DNA of 20,983 bases from DATDVL01 sp035290025 (GCA_035290025.1 DATDVL010000045.1:1-20983); one strand, 5' to 3'; shown: positions 6,856 to 15,578, counted from the first letter of the stretch. A program made the numbers and translations. The notes: generated by a model not told the origin, from the letters alone.

Positions 6856-9800
6856 ACACCACACTCATCTTCATCTTCTTCGTACTCATGATGCCAGTAA
6901 GCGAAGCAGCAATCGTTACTGGAAATATTAACAGAACAACCAGCAACCAAACCATAAGTACTACTTTTGAAAATGATAACTCAGAATATTCAGACATACT
7001 CATAGAAGTCGTAGGCTACCAACCACAAACCATCACTGCTAATCTTTTAGAAAACCAAAACATACCCATTGTCGCACTCCTTTCCGGCATACCCATCAAC
7101 CCCAGCATCAGTATACCTCGTATCAAAGACATACGTGTAAGAAAAACGAACGTTACCACAACACCCGCAAACAAAACTGTTAGCATAGCAGGCATACAAT
7201 ACATCAAACCACGAGACGGAGAACTAAGCTTCCAAAACCTTGGCTACCTCTTAGTAACTCTAGGAAAAATACCCAAAGAAGCAGATATACCCAAAAGCAT
7301 ACGCATAGGGATACAAGCAGACATCACTTTTGATATTTACCAAGGACTAGGAGCAAGCGAATTCGAAACCGTAGCACGAGCACAACCATTCGAAACATGG
7401 AAAGAAGAACGAGAAAAAGACAGAAGCCCGATAGGACTACTCCACGCAAAAGAAATAACAGAAACAAGCGTAACCCTAGACATTTACAATAACGACCTAA
7501 AAATCATCAAAGAAAACCTACGCATAACAAAAGGACAAACCAGCAGCACACAAAAAGACGACAACAGCTTCTACCAAACAACATCAGAAGACTTACTACA
7601 AAAATTCAAGATACGCGTGGACGACATCACCAAACAAGCAGACAACATCTGGCTCTACATAGAACGCAATGGTATCATAGAAACAAGAACACTCCAACAA
7701 GGACAAGCAATCTACCCTGGAAGCAACTGGAAAATCACTAACATACAAGAACAAACAGCACAACTACAAGCAAACGATTGCAAACTAACCCGTTCTGTAT
7801 TGAACCTCAATGGCAATACCCTCACCATCAACGGAAAAAAAATAGTTATCCCCCAAGGAAATTACCCTGTCAGTAAAGACGATACCTACGAACTCATTGC
7901 CACACTTGAAGGAACAGAATGTGCAGGAGCAAAACTCGCAATCACCCTACAAGCAAACGACAAAAAAACCTATGTCCTGAAACAAGACATTACCCAAGCA
8001 GGAGACTACATTTTCCGACAAAAAATACCTGCTGATGGTGTACTCAATGATTTTGATATTACTAACATACAATTAACACCTGCACAACAAAAAAAAGCTA
8101 CACCAAGCACACCAAAAAGCACAACCATCACTTTAACACCTGTTATGGTAACCATCCAAAACGGCAACCAGCAAAGAACACTCACCTTAGAATCAGGAGT
8201 ACCCAACTGCAACAGAAATACCATTACTACACAACAAGGCAACGTACAAGTAACTACTACTGTAACCCAACCCGGAACCTACGAACAAGACATCAAAAAA
8301 TCATTTGACGATGCCGTAACATCATTCAAAGAAGTCATCAACTTATTTCCGGGCTATGAAGAAAAAGAAAATTACGCGCATTTAGCACAACAACAACTCG
8401 TAACCACCTACGAACGCATGACACAAAACAGAATACCTGGAGGGATCATAGAAAACTTAGGAGCAATTGATGACCTGCAAGCAATAACCACTGACGACAT
8501 ACAACGCAACGTCCTAGAAATAAAAAGAAGAAGCTACGAAGTATTCGCACAACAATGCCAAACACCCATAGAAGTCACTGACGGAGGTATAACTGTAAGA
8601 ATCATACCTTACTACTACCAAAAAGTGCAAGACTACAACGCACTAGCATACTTTAGTCTCGATAACAAAAACTTCCAAGCACGAGAACAAGAAAAAATAC
8701 CCAGCCCCGCACCCAACGAAGAACTCCTCATACAAGGCATACAACCCAATCAAATAGTTATCTTCCATGACAATGCAACACAAGACATCATTACTTTACA
8801 ACAGCCTTACTGTCACGGAGAAAAAGACGCACAAGGAAAAATTACTAAAACCTGCCTACAACTCAAAAAAGTAGAAGTAGGTAAAGAAGCACACCTCACC
8901 ATACTTCCAGAAACAGAAAAAGCAACAACGACAGCACAATTCAACCTTAATTTACCCATAGAAAAAAGACTAACAGACCTACCCTTATTTGCAGAAACAC
9001 TCGACGAAGAAATCAACAACACCGAAGACACGATACAAGACCTCGTAAAAATAGTAACCAACGCGAAAAAAATCCACGAGTTCTGGAGCAAACTCTGCTT
9101 CATAACCTTCGGAGCATTATGGACAACATCATTCCTTAGCAACGTTGTCGGTGGAGGAACAGGAAGCATAGCACGAGAAAAAGTCAATGAGATGTGGCAC
9201 CAACGCTACGAACAACAAACAACAATAAAAGACTATGACCAATACGTCTTCGCAAACCAAAACGCCTACGAACAAGACCTACGCAATGCAGAAAACATCA
9301 TTGACAACGCACTCAAAAAAGAAACTATCAGCGCAGAACTCAGCAAAGCAGGCATCACGGTAAAAGATCCTGCTAAAAAAGAAAGTGTAGGCATAGACCC
9401 GCAAAGTGATGAAGCACGAGACTGGTATTTCAGAAAGAAATTCGCAGAAGGAAGCAACAAACCCAGCGACGGATTTTTAGCACTACAACAAGAAGTAGCA
9501 CTCCAAGCAGAAGACACACGACAACAAATAACCGAAGACCTCAGAAAAACAAAATATGAAGAGCTGAAACCCCAAACACAACAACAATTCAAAACATTCA
9601 TCACTGAACGACCAGCTTACTTCAAAGACAAATACAAAGTAGACGTTACTACTGTCATTAGTGACGACCAAGCACTAGCAAAACTCTACGCAGAAACACA
9701 CAAAAGCTACGAATTCACCGACACGTTCAGAGAAGAACTCCAAGAAGGATACTACAAAGACCTACGAACAAAAATAGACACCTCTGTAACGAATACCCCC

Positions 9801-12770
9801 GCGTTACAACAACTCCAACCAGACCAACAACAAGCCCATAGAGAATCACTCAAACGACAATACGCACCCCTCAGCACAACCAACACACCCGCAAAACTAC
9901 GACCATTCCCTATAGAAGTACGCACCGACCCACAAGGAGACTACATCACTGACAACGGACAAAAATACTATTTACAACCTGACAAAGCACAAGGAAAAAC
10001 AGGAAAACTCCTCGACGAAAACAAAGCAGAAACAAAACTCCTCTATGAATTAGCAGATAACGACAAAGTCATCCAAGAACGCATACGAGACGAACACACA
10101 CCCAAAGCAACACTCGTTACCGAAGGAAGAAACCAAGGACGCGTCGAAAGAATAAGCGCAGGATCAACACTCTACCTAGAAACAACCTATAATGACGCAG
10201 GCATCGTTACGGGAGTAAAAGTCTACGAACGAGTACTAGCTAACGACGACCTAGGAACAGCAGACGCACGCTACATAGGAACACTCGCAGAAGCAAAACA
10301 ATACTACCAAGAACAAGCAAAAACCAACAGCCAAGCAAAAGGACAACTCAGAAGCCTCGACGAAGCAAACGAATGCGTAGGACTCATCAACAAAAAAACA
10401 GCAGGAAAAGAACTCAAAGAAGGAGAAAAAGTACGCACCGGATGCAAACTAGGAAACTATGCTATACAACAAGCAACCAAGAATTACGGCAGCAGATGCA
10501 CCGACTTCATGAGCCCCACCAACTGCAAAATACTCTTCAACGCCTGCGACCCGGTCATATGCCCAAGCACGCGATGCAACCTCAAAGGAAAATGGCAAGT
10601 AAGTAACGTCGCAGAAACAGGCATCATCGGAAGCACCATCCTCTGCGCACCCAACTGGGTCGTACTCGGAGGAGATATTTACACCTTACCTGTCTGCTTA
10701 ACTGGCATCGTCGCAGGACTAGAAAATATACAAAGCATCCTTGAAAGTTACAAACAATGTTTAATCACTGCAAAAGTAGAAGGAAAAAGCGTAGGCTTCT
10801 GCGACATGCTCAGAAACTTCTACTTGTGTGATACACTCTGGAGAGAAGCATCAGCAATATTCAACGTCAAAAACGGCTTATTAGGAGTCGTAGGAGAAGC
10901 AGTATTTGGAGCAGAAGGCGGAGGAGAATACGCAAGCTTCAAAGCAAACTTTGACCGAAGCAAACAAACACTTGACTACTTCACCAAAGACTACGCACAA
11001 CAAGTATTCGCAGGCTACGCAGGAAAAAGCTTAGACGAAATGGGAACAGAAATATGCAAAGCAGCAATCTACGGCAAAGGACCAGACATAGGAAAATTCG
11101 TAGAAGAAATAACCACACCCGAAAGCCCACCACAATACACAGCATTCTTCAACACGAAAACCTACAGCGACATCAAAGGACAAGGAGAAATACAGCTCAT
11201 TTACACTTACCAATACCACATCTTCGCAGGATCACGAGCAGCAATGACCTACAGTGTATACTTACGAGCAGCAGACATAAATGAACAACCCATCTCTGGC
11301 TACTCACCCATCACCATCATCAGAGGAAAAACACTAGCAGCAGGACAATTCGCAACAGAAAGCAAACCATTGATAGCAAAAGAAGGCTACAACCAAATAT
11401 GCATAGAATCACGAAGCGAACGCTACGGCACCACCGTCAAATGCGGCTACGGAAAAATAACCACAGACTTCAGCGTCAACTACTTAGTAGACGAATACGT
11501 AACATCACAAGTCAACGGCAAATCAATAGACAGTGCAGCAGACTGCGTACCCGAACAACGCAATATCCTACAACGAACACCACTACAAAACGCTGTAACT
11601 CTCGGTTTAGGGCCTTTAGGAAACAGTTTACTCAACACTGGCATCGTAAGAAAATGTAGTTATCTCAACCCTGATGAAGGATCAGGAGACAACCGATGGG
11701 TAGCGATAGGAACCTGCGGCAAAGACGACAAAGGAAGAGACCTAGGAACCTGCTGGTTATACACACAAAACCTCCAAGGACTCGTAAAGAGCGAAGACAA
11801 TATCGATGAGATTAACAAAAAACTCGACGAACTTGAAGTCACCGAACGAGCAGACAACATCCAACAACGAGGAGACATCGTCATGAACACCACAGAAGCA
11901 GAAGCAACCAACATCCTCGCAGAAAACATTATCAACAACGTAGAAAAAAAACGACTAGCACTCAACGACTTCAGCCTCAACCCATACAGCGAAAAAAAAT
12001 ACCAAGAATTAGACGAAAGTCTAGAACGCGCAAGCAGCCAAAACACTGAAGTACTCATCAGAAACACCGATGCACTAGAAAACATCAAAGCAATCTACAT
12101 CAAAGGACGTTACCACCAACAAAAAGCGGAACTACGACTCTGGCAAGAACAAGGAAAAAAGTTCTTAACCATCAGCGGAACAACCACTAATCCTACCCTA
12201 CCATCAACAGGCACAGCACCACCCGTTAATACACCACCAGCAACCACACCAACACCCGCAACGAAACCTGCTGTAGACCCTAACAAACAAGGAACAACCT
12301 GCAGCAAAACAGCATTACCCACCAACCCCAGCGCAAACTTCAAACCAGACTTTTACTGTTCATCTGTCAATGACTGCCCAGCAACACACCCTGTCTGCAC
12401 AGCACAAGGAAAAAATTGTGGATGCCAAAACCCAACAACACAAACATGGTTGACTACAACAACCCCAACCACACCAACACCCGCAGCAACCTGTATAATC
12501 CTACAAGACCCAACAAAAACAGGGTTCACCCTTTTCAACACACGCATGGACTTAACACCATCACTCATAAAACCCAACAGGATGATCTATTATAGACTAG
12601 CAACACAAAACTGCGCAGGAAAAACCATCAAAGGAACATTCACCCACGGAGGACAGCAAGACACAGATTCTATAGTCATAGCATCTAATGAATTCGGACA
12701 CCTTCAATTCCTCCTAGCATCAACCGTACCACCAACAGACAACGACATTACCTTAGAGATACAACCATGA
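6843..12770 (+). CDS. Giant secreted/membrane-associated protein of 1975 residues, unknown family
   Basis: An Sec-type signal (residues 1-23, ending VSEAA) opens the protein. Residues about 24-470 are beta-rich with many Thr/Asn. A helical, possibly TPR-like patch (KSFDDAVTSFKEVINLFPGY) lies near 480-520. One strong hydrophobic stretch (about 745-772, FWSKLCFITFGALWTTSFLS) could cross the membrane. A long charged Q/E/K-rich helical section covers about 775-1170. A cysteine cluster (about 1218-1247, including CDPVICPSTRC) precedes a second hydrophobic region (about 1256-1299) and FCDMLRNFYLCDTLW. A Pro/Thr-rich linker (about 1777-1815) leads to a small cysteine-rich module (about 1818-1862) and a beta-type C-terminus. 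I do not recognise the family. The codons are dominated by A- and C-ending forms. It overlaps the genes on both sides (13 and 4 bases), so it is the core of one operon. A surface-layer, adhesion or cell-contact role is inference. Confidence 0.78.
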   Translation: MARINTTLIFIFFVLMMPVSEAAIVTGNINRTTSNQTISTTFENDNSEYSDILIEVVGYQPQTITANLLENQNIPIVALLSGIPINPSISIPRIKDIRVRKTNVTTTPANKTVSIAGIQYIKPRDGELSFQNLGYLLVTLGKIPKEADIPKSIRIGIQADITFDIYQGLGASEFETVARAQPFETWKEEREKDRSPIGLLHAKEITETSVTLDIYNNDLKIIKENLRITKGQTSSTQKDDNSFYQTTSEDLLQKFKIRVDDITKQADNIWLYIERNGIIETRTLQQGQAIYPGSNWKITNIQEQTAQLQANDCKLTRSVLNLNGNTLTINGKKIVIPQGNYPVSKDDTYELIATLEGTECAGAKLAITLQANDKKTYVLKQDITQAGDYIFRQKIPADGVLNDFDITNIQLTPAQQKKATPSTPKSTTITLTPVMVTIQNGNQQRTLTLESGVPNCNRNTITTQQGNVQVTTTVTQPGTYEQDIKKSFDDAVTSFKEVINLFPGYEEKENYAHLAQQQLVTTYERMTQNRIPGGIIENLGAIDDLQAITTDDIQRNVLEIKRRSYEVFAQQCQTPIEVTDGGITVRIIPYYYQKVQDYNALAYFSLDNKNFQAREQEKIPSPAPNEELLIQGIQPNQIVIFHDNATQDIITLQQPYCHGEKDAQGKITKTCLQLKKVEVGKEAHLTILPETEKATTTAQFNLNLPIEKRLTDLPLFAETLDEEINNTEDTIQDLVKIVTNAKKIHEFWSKLCFITFGALWTTSFLSNVVGGGTGSIAREKVNEMWHQRYEQQTTIKDYDQYVFANQNAYEQDLRNAENIIDNALKKETISAELSKAGITVKDPAKKESVGIDPQSDEARDWYFRKKFAEGSNKPSDGFLALQQEVALQAEDTRQQITEDLRKTKYEELKPQTQQQFKTFITERPAYFKDKYKVDVTTVISDDQALAKLYAETHKSYEFTDTFREELQEGYYKDLRTKIDTSVTNTPALQQLQPDQQQAHRESLKRQYAPLSTTNTPAKLRPFPIEVRTDPQGDYITDNGQKYYLQPDKAQGKTGKLLDENKAETKLLYELADNDKVIQERIRDEHTPKATLVTEGRNQGRVERISAGSTLYLETTYNDAGIVTGVKVYERVLANDDLGTADARYIGTLAEAKQYYQEQAKTNSQAKGQLRSLDEANECVGLINKKTAGKELKEGEKVRTGCKLGNYAIQQATKNYGSRCTDFMSPTNCKILFNACDPVICPSTRCNLKGKWQVSNVAETGIIGSTILCAPNWVVLGGDIYTLPVCLTGIVAGLENIQSILESYKQCLITAKVEGKSVGFCDMLRNFYLCDTLWREASAIFNVKNGLLGVVGEAVFGAEGGGEYASFKANFDRSKQTLDYFTKDYAQQVFAGYAGKSLDEMGTEICKAAIYGKGPDIGKFVEEITTPESPPQYTAFFNTKTYSDIKGQGEIQLIYTYQYHIFAGSRAAMTYSVYLRAADINEQPISGYSPITIIRGKTLAAGQFATESKPLIAKEGYNQICIESRSERYGTTVKCGYGKITTDFSVNYLVDEYVTSQVNGKSIDSAADCVPEQRNILQRTPLQNAVTLGLGPLGNSLLNTGIVRKCSYLNPDEGSGDNRWVAIGTCGKDDKGRDLGTCWLYTQNLQGLVKSEDNIDEINKKLDELEVTERADNIQQRGDIVMNTTEAEATNILAENIINNVEKKRLALNDFSLNPYSEKKYQELDESLERASSQNTEVLIRNTDALENIKAIYIKGRYHQQKAELRLWQEQGKKFLTISGTTTNPTLPSTGTAPPVNTPPATTPTPATKPAVDPNKQGTTCSKTALPTNPSANFKPDFYCSSVNDCPATHPVCTAQGKNCGCQNPTTQTWLTTTTPTTPTPAATCIILQDPTKTGFTLFNTRMDLTPSLIKPNRMIYYRLATQNCAGKTIKGTFTHGGQQDTDSIVIASNEFGHLQFLLASTVPPTDNDITLEIQP

Positions 12771-13537
12771 AAGAAAAAAAAGACTTAACACTACCTGTAC
12801 TTTACCGCCTAGGACTTTTGGGGAGCATTTTCATACTCCTCGCACTTCTCAAACAACAATTCATTAACTACCAAGCCATAGAAGCACAATATATACAACT
12901 CATACAAAGCCTAGGAACAGCGGCACTACAAAACGCAGAAGGCATAGCAGCAACACAAACACTCTTCAACCAGTTTAATAGTCTTATCAATCACTATACT
13001 ACAATATTCTTCCTGCTTTTAAGCAGTATTCTTATAGCTTACTTATTCTGGGAATACTTTACTTGGAAAAATATTCTACAAACACCACACACCACCTACT
13101 GGTGGAGATTCTTACTTCATCACCTGATTAGTTTGATAATTATTATAGCAGTCTTTTACTACCTCTGGGACAAGATAACCTTCAGTGATTACACCTTCTC
13201 AAAAGCATTACTCTGGTTTCCTATTATCACCTACCTGTTACATATACTACAAACTATTAGCTACGCAACCATCGACCAAGCATCATGGATGAAAAATTCT
13301 TGGAAAAAATTGTTTAGTACCAGCTGGAGAATACTTTTCATTAGCCTAGGATCCTATGCACTAATCATATTTATCATTACGGGCATTATGTACCTCGTAA
13401 CTCACTACACACAAGGCATCACTGACATTTCACTCTACATTTGGTGCATACTAACACTAGGACTAACATTATTCAGTGTGTACTATAATTCTGTAACCCT
13501 GCACTGGCTACGACATCATCTCTCAATCAAGAAATAA
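12767..13537 (+). CDS. Polytopic membrane protein, last gene of the surface cluster
   Basis: The product is 256 residues with about five or six membrane spans: roughly 14-28, 77-95, 115-136, 147-163, 191-213 and 220-240. Spans 1 and 2 are separated by a roughly 45-residue polar loop rich in Q and A. Aromatic residues (W, Y) cluster at the span edges. I do not recognise a family and see no catalytic motif. The ATG overlaps the stop of the giant gene as ATGA, which indicates translational coupling and a shared role, perhaps as the membrane platform for the two secreted proteins. The 3' end overlaps the convergent small membrane protein gene by 22 bases. Confidence 0.7.
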   Translation: MKEKKDLTLPVLYRLGLLGSIFILLALLKQQFINYQAIEAQYIQLIQSLGTAALQNAEGIAATQTLFNQFNSLINHYTTIFFLLLSSILIAYLFWEYFTWKNILQTPHTTYWWRFLLHHLISLIIIIAVFYYLWDKITFSDYTFSKALLWFPIITYLLHILQTISYATIDQASWMKNSWKKLFSTSWRILFISLGSYALIIFIITGIMYLVTHYTQGITDISLYIWCILTLGLTLFSVYYNSVTLHWLRHHLSIKK

Positions 13538-13791
13538 ATCAAAAAAGAACCCGCCAAAGAAACAAAACCCATAACCACTGGAAACAAAGAACCCTCAGCA
13601 TACAAATTACCCAACGTAGCATACCCTGTCAGTGTAGCACCTGACGTTGCAAAGAAGACCATACTTAATAATAACAAGAAATACATACCCACATGCTTCA
13701 CGCGATTCGTCTGCACCTTCTCAGGCTCACGATTCTCCATGATTTTCACATTATCATGCAAATAAATAAATGTTTGATTGCTACGTTTCAT
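13516..13791 (-). CDS. Small membrane protein with two predicted spans
   Basis: The product is 91 residues. A polar N-terminus of about 35 residues is followed by two hydrophobic spans (about 36-54 and 67-88), ending YFLIER. The family is not recognised. A TATA-like TTTAAATATG (13821-13830) puts the transcript start near 13800, about 9 bases before this ATG. That favours it over the internal Met-18 at 13740. The tail overlaps the convergent polytopic membrane gene. Confidence 0.55.
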   Translation of the reverse strand: MKRSNQTFIYLHDNVKIMENREPEKVQTNRVKHVGMYFLLLLSMVFFATSGATLTGYATLGNLYAEGSLFPVVMGFVSLAGSFLIYFLIER

Positions 13792-13820
13792 GACTATTCA
13801 ACAAAAAAAGAATGAACAGG

Positions 13821-13830
13821 CATATTTAAA
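13821..13830 (-). promoter_or_regulatory. TATA box of the small membrane protein gene
   Basis: On the minus strand it reads TTTAAATATG. It is centred about 35 bases before the ATG at 13791, implying a very short leader. Confidence 0.45.
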
Positions 13831-13868
13831 CATTGTTGTCATGCGTTACAACTTGGAAGAGAAGACAA

Positions 13869-14429
13869 TCAATAAGAAAATAATTTTGTTAAAAGACGTT
13901 CTCGCTCATCTTCAGTACGCACCATCCAACTCAAAGCATAAGCAACAGCATCTTTAGGAGCCCTTAACTCAGCCATTTTTTCCAAAACCTGAAGATGAAC
14001 TGTCGGACTCATCTCGCCCTTATTAGGAATTATTAATCCATCAAAAGTGAAATAAATAATTTTTGCACCTGTATGACTTAATGGTCGATGCGTAGACCAC
14101 TGATTATAGAAACCAACCGTACCTTGAGGATATTCTTGCATAACAGAACCGTCCATTCTTGCATCAAAATAAGCACCTTCTAGTACAACACTTAATTCTC
14201 CTTTTGGATGACAATGAGGACCTAAGTTTACACAATTTACAGGCATATTCAACTGCGTTAATGTAACTCTCGGACCTGCTTGTGCCCATTCATCAAAACC
14301 GAAAGCAATTGTACGAAAATCAAGTAAGCCTTGACTTAAAACCTGCAATCTTTTTACGCCAGAATTCGTAAAATCATCAGTACCCGTAGTCATTTCTAAA
14401 GTACGATCAAACTTTTCTTTTAGTCCCAT
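13869..14429 (-). CDS. Cupin-fold protein
   Basis: The product is 186 residues from the ATG at 14429. GPHCHPKGELSVVLEG is a cupin motif 1 with the metal ligands H72, H74 and E78. The second motif is degenerate: EYPQGTVGFYN, then H114 and H119 in WSTHRPLSH. A single metal-binding cupin domain with helical ends is the likely fold. The substrate is unknown; cupins of this kind may be isomerases, dioxygenases or sensors. The frame extends five codons further to an ATG at 14444, but the TATA box TTTATATAA (14452-14460) is centred 27 bases before 14429 and only 12 before 14444. The shorter, leaderless start is therefore chosen. The gene lies directly downstream of the tRNA-Leu gene on the same strand. 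Confidence 0.75.
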   Translation of the reverse strand: MGLKEKFDRTLEMTTGTDDFTNSGVKRLQVLSQGLLDFRTIAFGFDEWAQAGPRVTLTQLNMPVNCVNLGPHCHPKGELSVVLEGAYFDARMDGSVMQEYPQGTVGFYNQWSTHRPLSHTGAKIIYFTFDGLIIPNKGEMSPTVHLQVLEKMAELRAPKDAVAYALSWMVRTEDERERLLTKLFSY

Positions 14430-14451
14430 TACTCGAAAGAACATCTTTTGA

Positions 14452-14460
14452 TTATATAAA
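14452..14460 (-). promoter_or_regulatory. TATA box of the cupin gene
   Basis: On the minus strand it reads TTTATATAA. Its position decides the cupin start at 14429 rather than 14444. Confidence 0.65.
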
Positions 14461-14471
14461 TATATGTCACC

Positions 14472-14490
14472 AAAAAATTAAATGAAAAAA
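14472..14490 (-). terminator. Oligo-T terminator of the tRNA-Leu gene
   Basis: Two runs of six T on the minus strand (14490-14485 and 14477-14472) follow the last tRNA base immediately. This is the usual oligo-T form of archaeal termination. Confidence 0.6.
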
Positions 14491-14600
14491 TGCGGGAGCA
14501 AGGATTTGAACCTTGGTAAGCACTAAGCTATCAGGTCCTAAGCTTGATCTTCTCTTTTTGGGAGAATCTGACCCGTTTGACCGAGCTCCGGCACCCCCGC
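14491..14600 (-). tRNA. tRNA-Leu (anticodon UAG) with a 24-nt intron
   Basis: The gene is 110 bases, and 86 after splicing. The acceptor arm GCGGGGG pairs with CTCCCGC (one G-U) and the discriminator base is A; CCA is not encoded. The D-stem is CCG/CGG with GGTCAAA in the loop. The T-arm is CAAGG-TTCAAAT-CCTTG. The long variable arm with an AGC/GCT stem is class II, as expected for Leu. Anticodon TAG is at 14540-14538. The anticodon stem TCAGG/CCTGA forms only if 14544-14567 is removed. A TATA-like TTTTAAA lies 30 bases upstream, and T-runs follow. Confidence 0.92.
14544..14567 (-). other. tRNA intron at non-canonical position 30/31
   Basis: Exon 1 ends ...GTCAG and exon 2 begins GCTTAGGACCTGA. 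The join lies within the 5' strand of the anticodon stem, not at the usual 37/38. A bulge-helix-bulge can be drawn with bulge AG|A, central helix GGTC/GATC (one G-U) and bulge AA|G. The intron's own stem is TTCTC/GAGAA with loop CCAAAAA. The outer helix is weak, so this is a relaxed BHB, of the kind the heteromeric archaeal splicing endonucleases accept. Confidence 0.75.
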
Positions 14601-14626
14601 AGCGATAAAACTTAAGAAAAAACTAC

Positions 14627-14633
14627 TTTAAAA
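14627..14633 (-). promoter_or_regulatory. TATA box of tRNA-Leu
   Basis: On the minus strand TTTTAAA is centred 30 bases before the first tRNA base. It lies directly against the eL37 stop codon. Confidence 0.45.
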
Positions 14634-14634
14634 C

Positions 14635-14847
14635 TTATCGAATTTTATAATGATCAGACTTACGGTACTTATGCACCTTTACCTTCTTATTCCACTGATA
14701 ACTACGCAAACGAGCAGAACGACCAAAACCACAATCAGAACAAACCTTCTTAATCTTATGATACGAAGAACGGCCACAACGGCGGCAACGAATATGCAAA
14801 ACACCCTTATTACGCTTCTGACCCTGTGATGCTGTACCCTTAGACAT
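14635..14847 (-). CDS. rpl37e: Large ribosomal subunit protein eL37
   Basis: The product is 70 residues. It opens with SKGTASQGQKRNKGVLHIRC, the eL37 N-terminal signature. A zinc ribbon follows: C21/C24 in CRRCG and C36/C39 in CSDCG, then the basic GRSARLRSYQWN stretch that contacts 23S rRNA. The length is slightly longer than the usual ~60 archaeal residues because of a basic tail (KVHKYRKSDHYKIR). The ATG lies one base after the Lsm stop, and the Lsm-eL37 pair is a conserved archaeal arrangement, so both are on one transcript. Confidence 0.95.
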   Translation of the reverse strand: MSKGTASQGQKRNKGVLHIRCRRCGRSSYHKIKKVCSDCGFGRSARLRSYQWNKKVKVHKYRKSDHYKIR

Positions 14848-14848
14848 A

Positions 14849-15076
14849 TTACTTCTCCGGAGAAATTAGCATAATGGTATCACCACGAATAAAAACCGTG
14901 CCCACCTTACGCTTCAACTCACCATTAACATACTCTTCAGCCTCATCAAGAACTGTATTAATATGAATATCAAAAGCCTTCAACTTACCACTATATGACT
15001 TATTATTCTTTAATTCGACGATAACTCTCTTGTTACGAGCAGCATTCAATGCATCTAAAGGACGATCACTTTCCAT
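14849..15076 (-). CDS. Archaeal Sm-like protein (Lsm)
   Basis: The product is 75 residues from the ATG at 15076. Sm1 motif: RPLDALNAARNKRVIVELKN with SYSGKLKAFDIHINTVLDEA. Sm2 motif: VGTVFIRGDTIMLISP, containing the IRGD RNA-binding turn. These proteins form rings of seven that bind U-rich RNA. A longer frame starts at 15106, but 75 residues matches the family. A G-rich Shine-Dalgarno-like GGGGG (15090-15086) stands 9 bases before 15076, and the TATA box at 15118-15126 gives a leader of about 20 bases. It is cotranscribed with eL37. Confidence 0.92.
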   Translation of the reverse strand: MESDRPLDALNAARNKRVIVELKNNKSYSGKLKAFDIHINTVLDEAEEYVNGELKRKVGTVFIRGDTIMLISPEK

Positions 15077-15115
15077 TATGATAAACCCCCTTTCGGTTAC
15101 CAGCACTGCAAGCCT

Positions 15116-15132
15116 AATGCTTTATAAGCATT
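15116..15132 (-). promoter_or_regulatory. TATA box of the Lsm-eL37 operon inside a perfect palindrome
   Basis: AATGCTT-TAT-AAGCATT is a perfect 7-bp inverted repeat whose centre is the TATA element (minus strand CTTATAAAG, 15126-15118). The predicted transcript start is near 15097. The symmetry may only reflect TATA, but the GC-containing arms extend beyond it. Confidence 0.5.
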
Positions 15133-15157
15133 GTGTTTTTTTCCACCAAAAGAAAAA

Positions 15158-15166
15158 CTTTTTAAA
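15158..15166 (+). promoter_or_regulatory. TATA box of the eS8 gene
   Basis: CTTTTTAAA, preceded by a purine-rich BRE (GAAAAA), is centred about 31 bases before the ATG at 15193. This gives a leader of only a few bases. Confidence 0.65.
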
Positions 15167-15192
15167 CACACCAAAAGACAAAGACTTCAACC

Positions 15193-15576
15193 ATGGCAAT
15201 AACTCATCACCGATCTAAAAGAAAACGCACCGGCGGAAGATACATCGCCAGCCTCAAAAAGAAACTACGACACTTAGGAAGCTTACCAACACTCACCAGC
15301 ATCGGCGCAAGAAAATTCCGACAAGAACGAACCATGGGAGGAGGAAGTAAGAAAGCACTCCGCACGATAGACACAGCAAATGTCTATGATCCCGCAACAA
15401 AAAAATACTTAAAACTCAAAATAGAAAGCGTCATTGACAACAAAGCAAACGTAAACTACATCCGACGAAACATACTCACCCAAGGCGCCATCATAAAAAC
15501 AGAAAAAGGCGAAGCACGCATCACCAGCAGACCAGGACAAACAACCACAGTCAACGCAGTACTTCTAAAAAAATAA
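15193..15576 (+). CDS. rps8e: Small ribosomal subunit protein eS8
   Basis: The product is 127 residues, the normal archaeal length. Family signatures are RSKRKRTGGRYIA at the N-terminus, IGARKFRQERTMGGGSKKALR in the middle, and NYIRRNILTQGAIIKTEKG before the C-terminal RPGQ. The protein belongs to the 30S subunit. It is monocistronic and divergent from the Lsm-eL37 operon. It is read from a TATA box 31 bases upstream without a Shine-Dalgarno sequence. Confidence 0.97.
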   Translation: MAITHHRSKRKRTGGRYIASLKKKLRHLGSLPTLTSIGARKFRQERTMGGGSKKALRTIDTANVYDPATKKYLKLKIESVIDNKANVNYIRRNILTQGAIIKTEKGEARITSRPGQTTTVNAVLLKK

Positions 15577-15578
15577 AG

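Noticed and set aside
8813..9187. 124-residue minus-strand open frame inside the giant gene
   Set aside because: It is antisense to a continuous 1975-codon frame, has a serine/valine-rich composition typical of antisense reading of A/C-rich codons, and no start signal is seen.
11660..12088. 142-residue minus-strand open frame inside the giant gene
   Set aside because: It is a low-complexity Ser/Leu/Phe shadow of the charged helical region on the plus strand.
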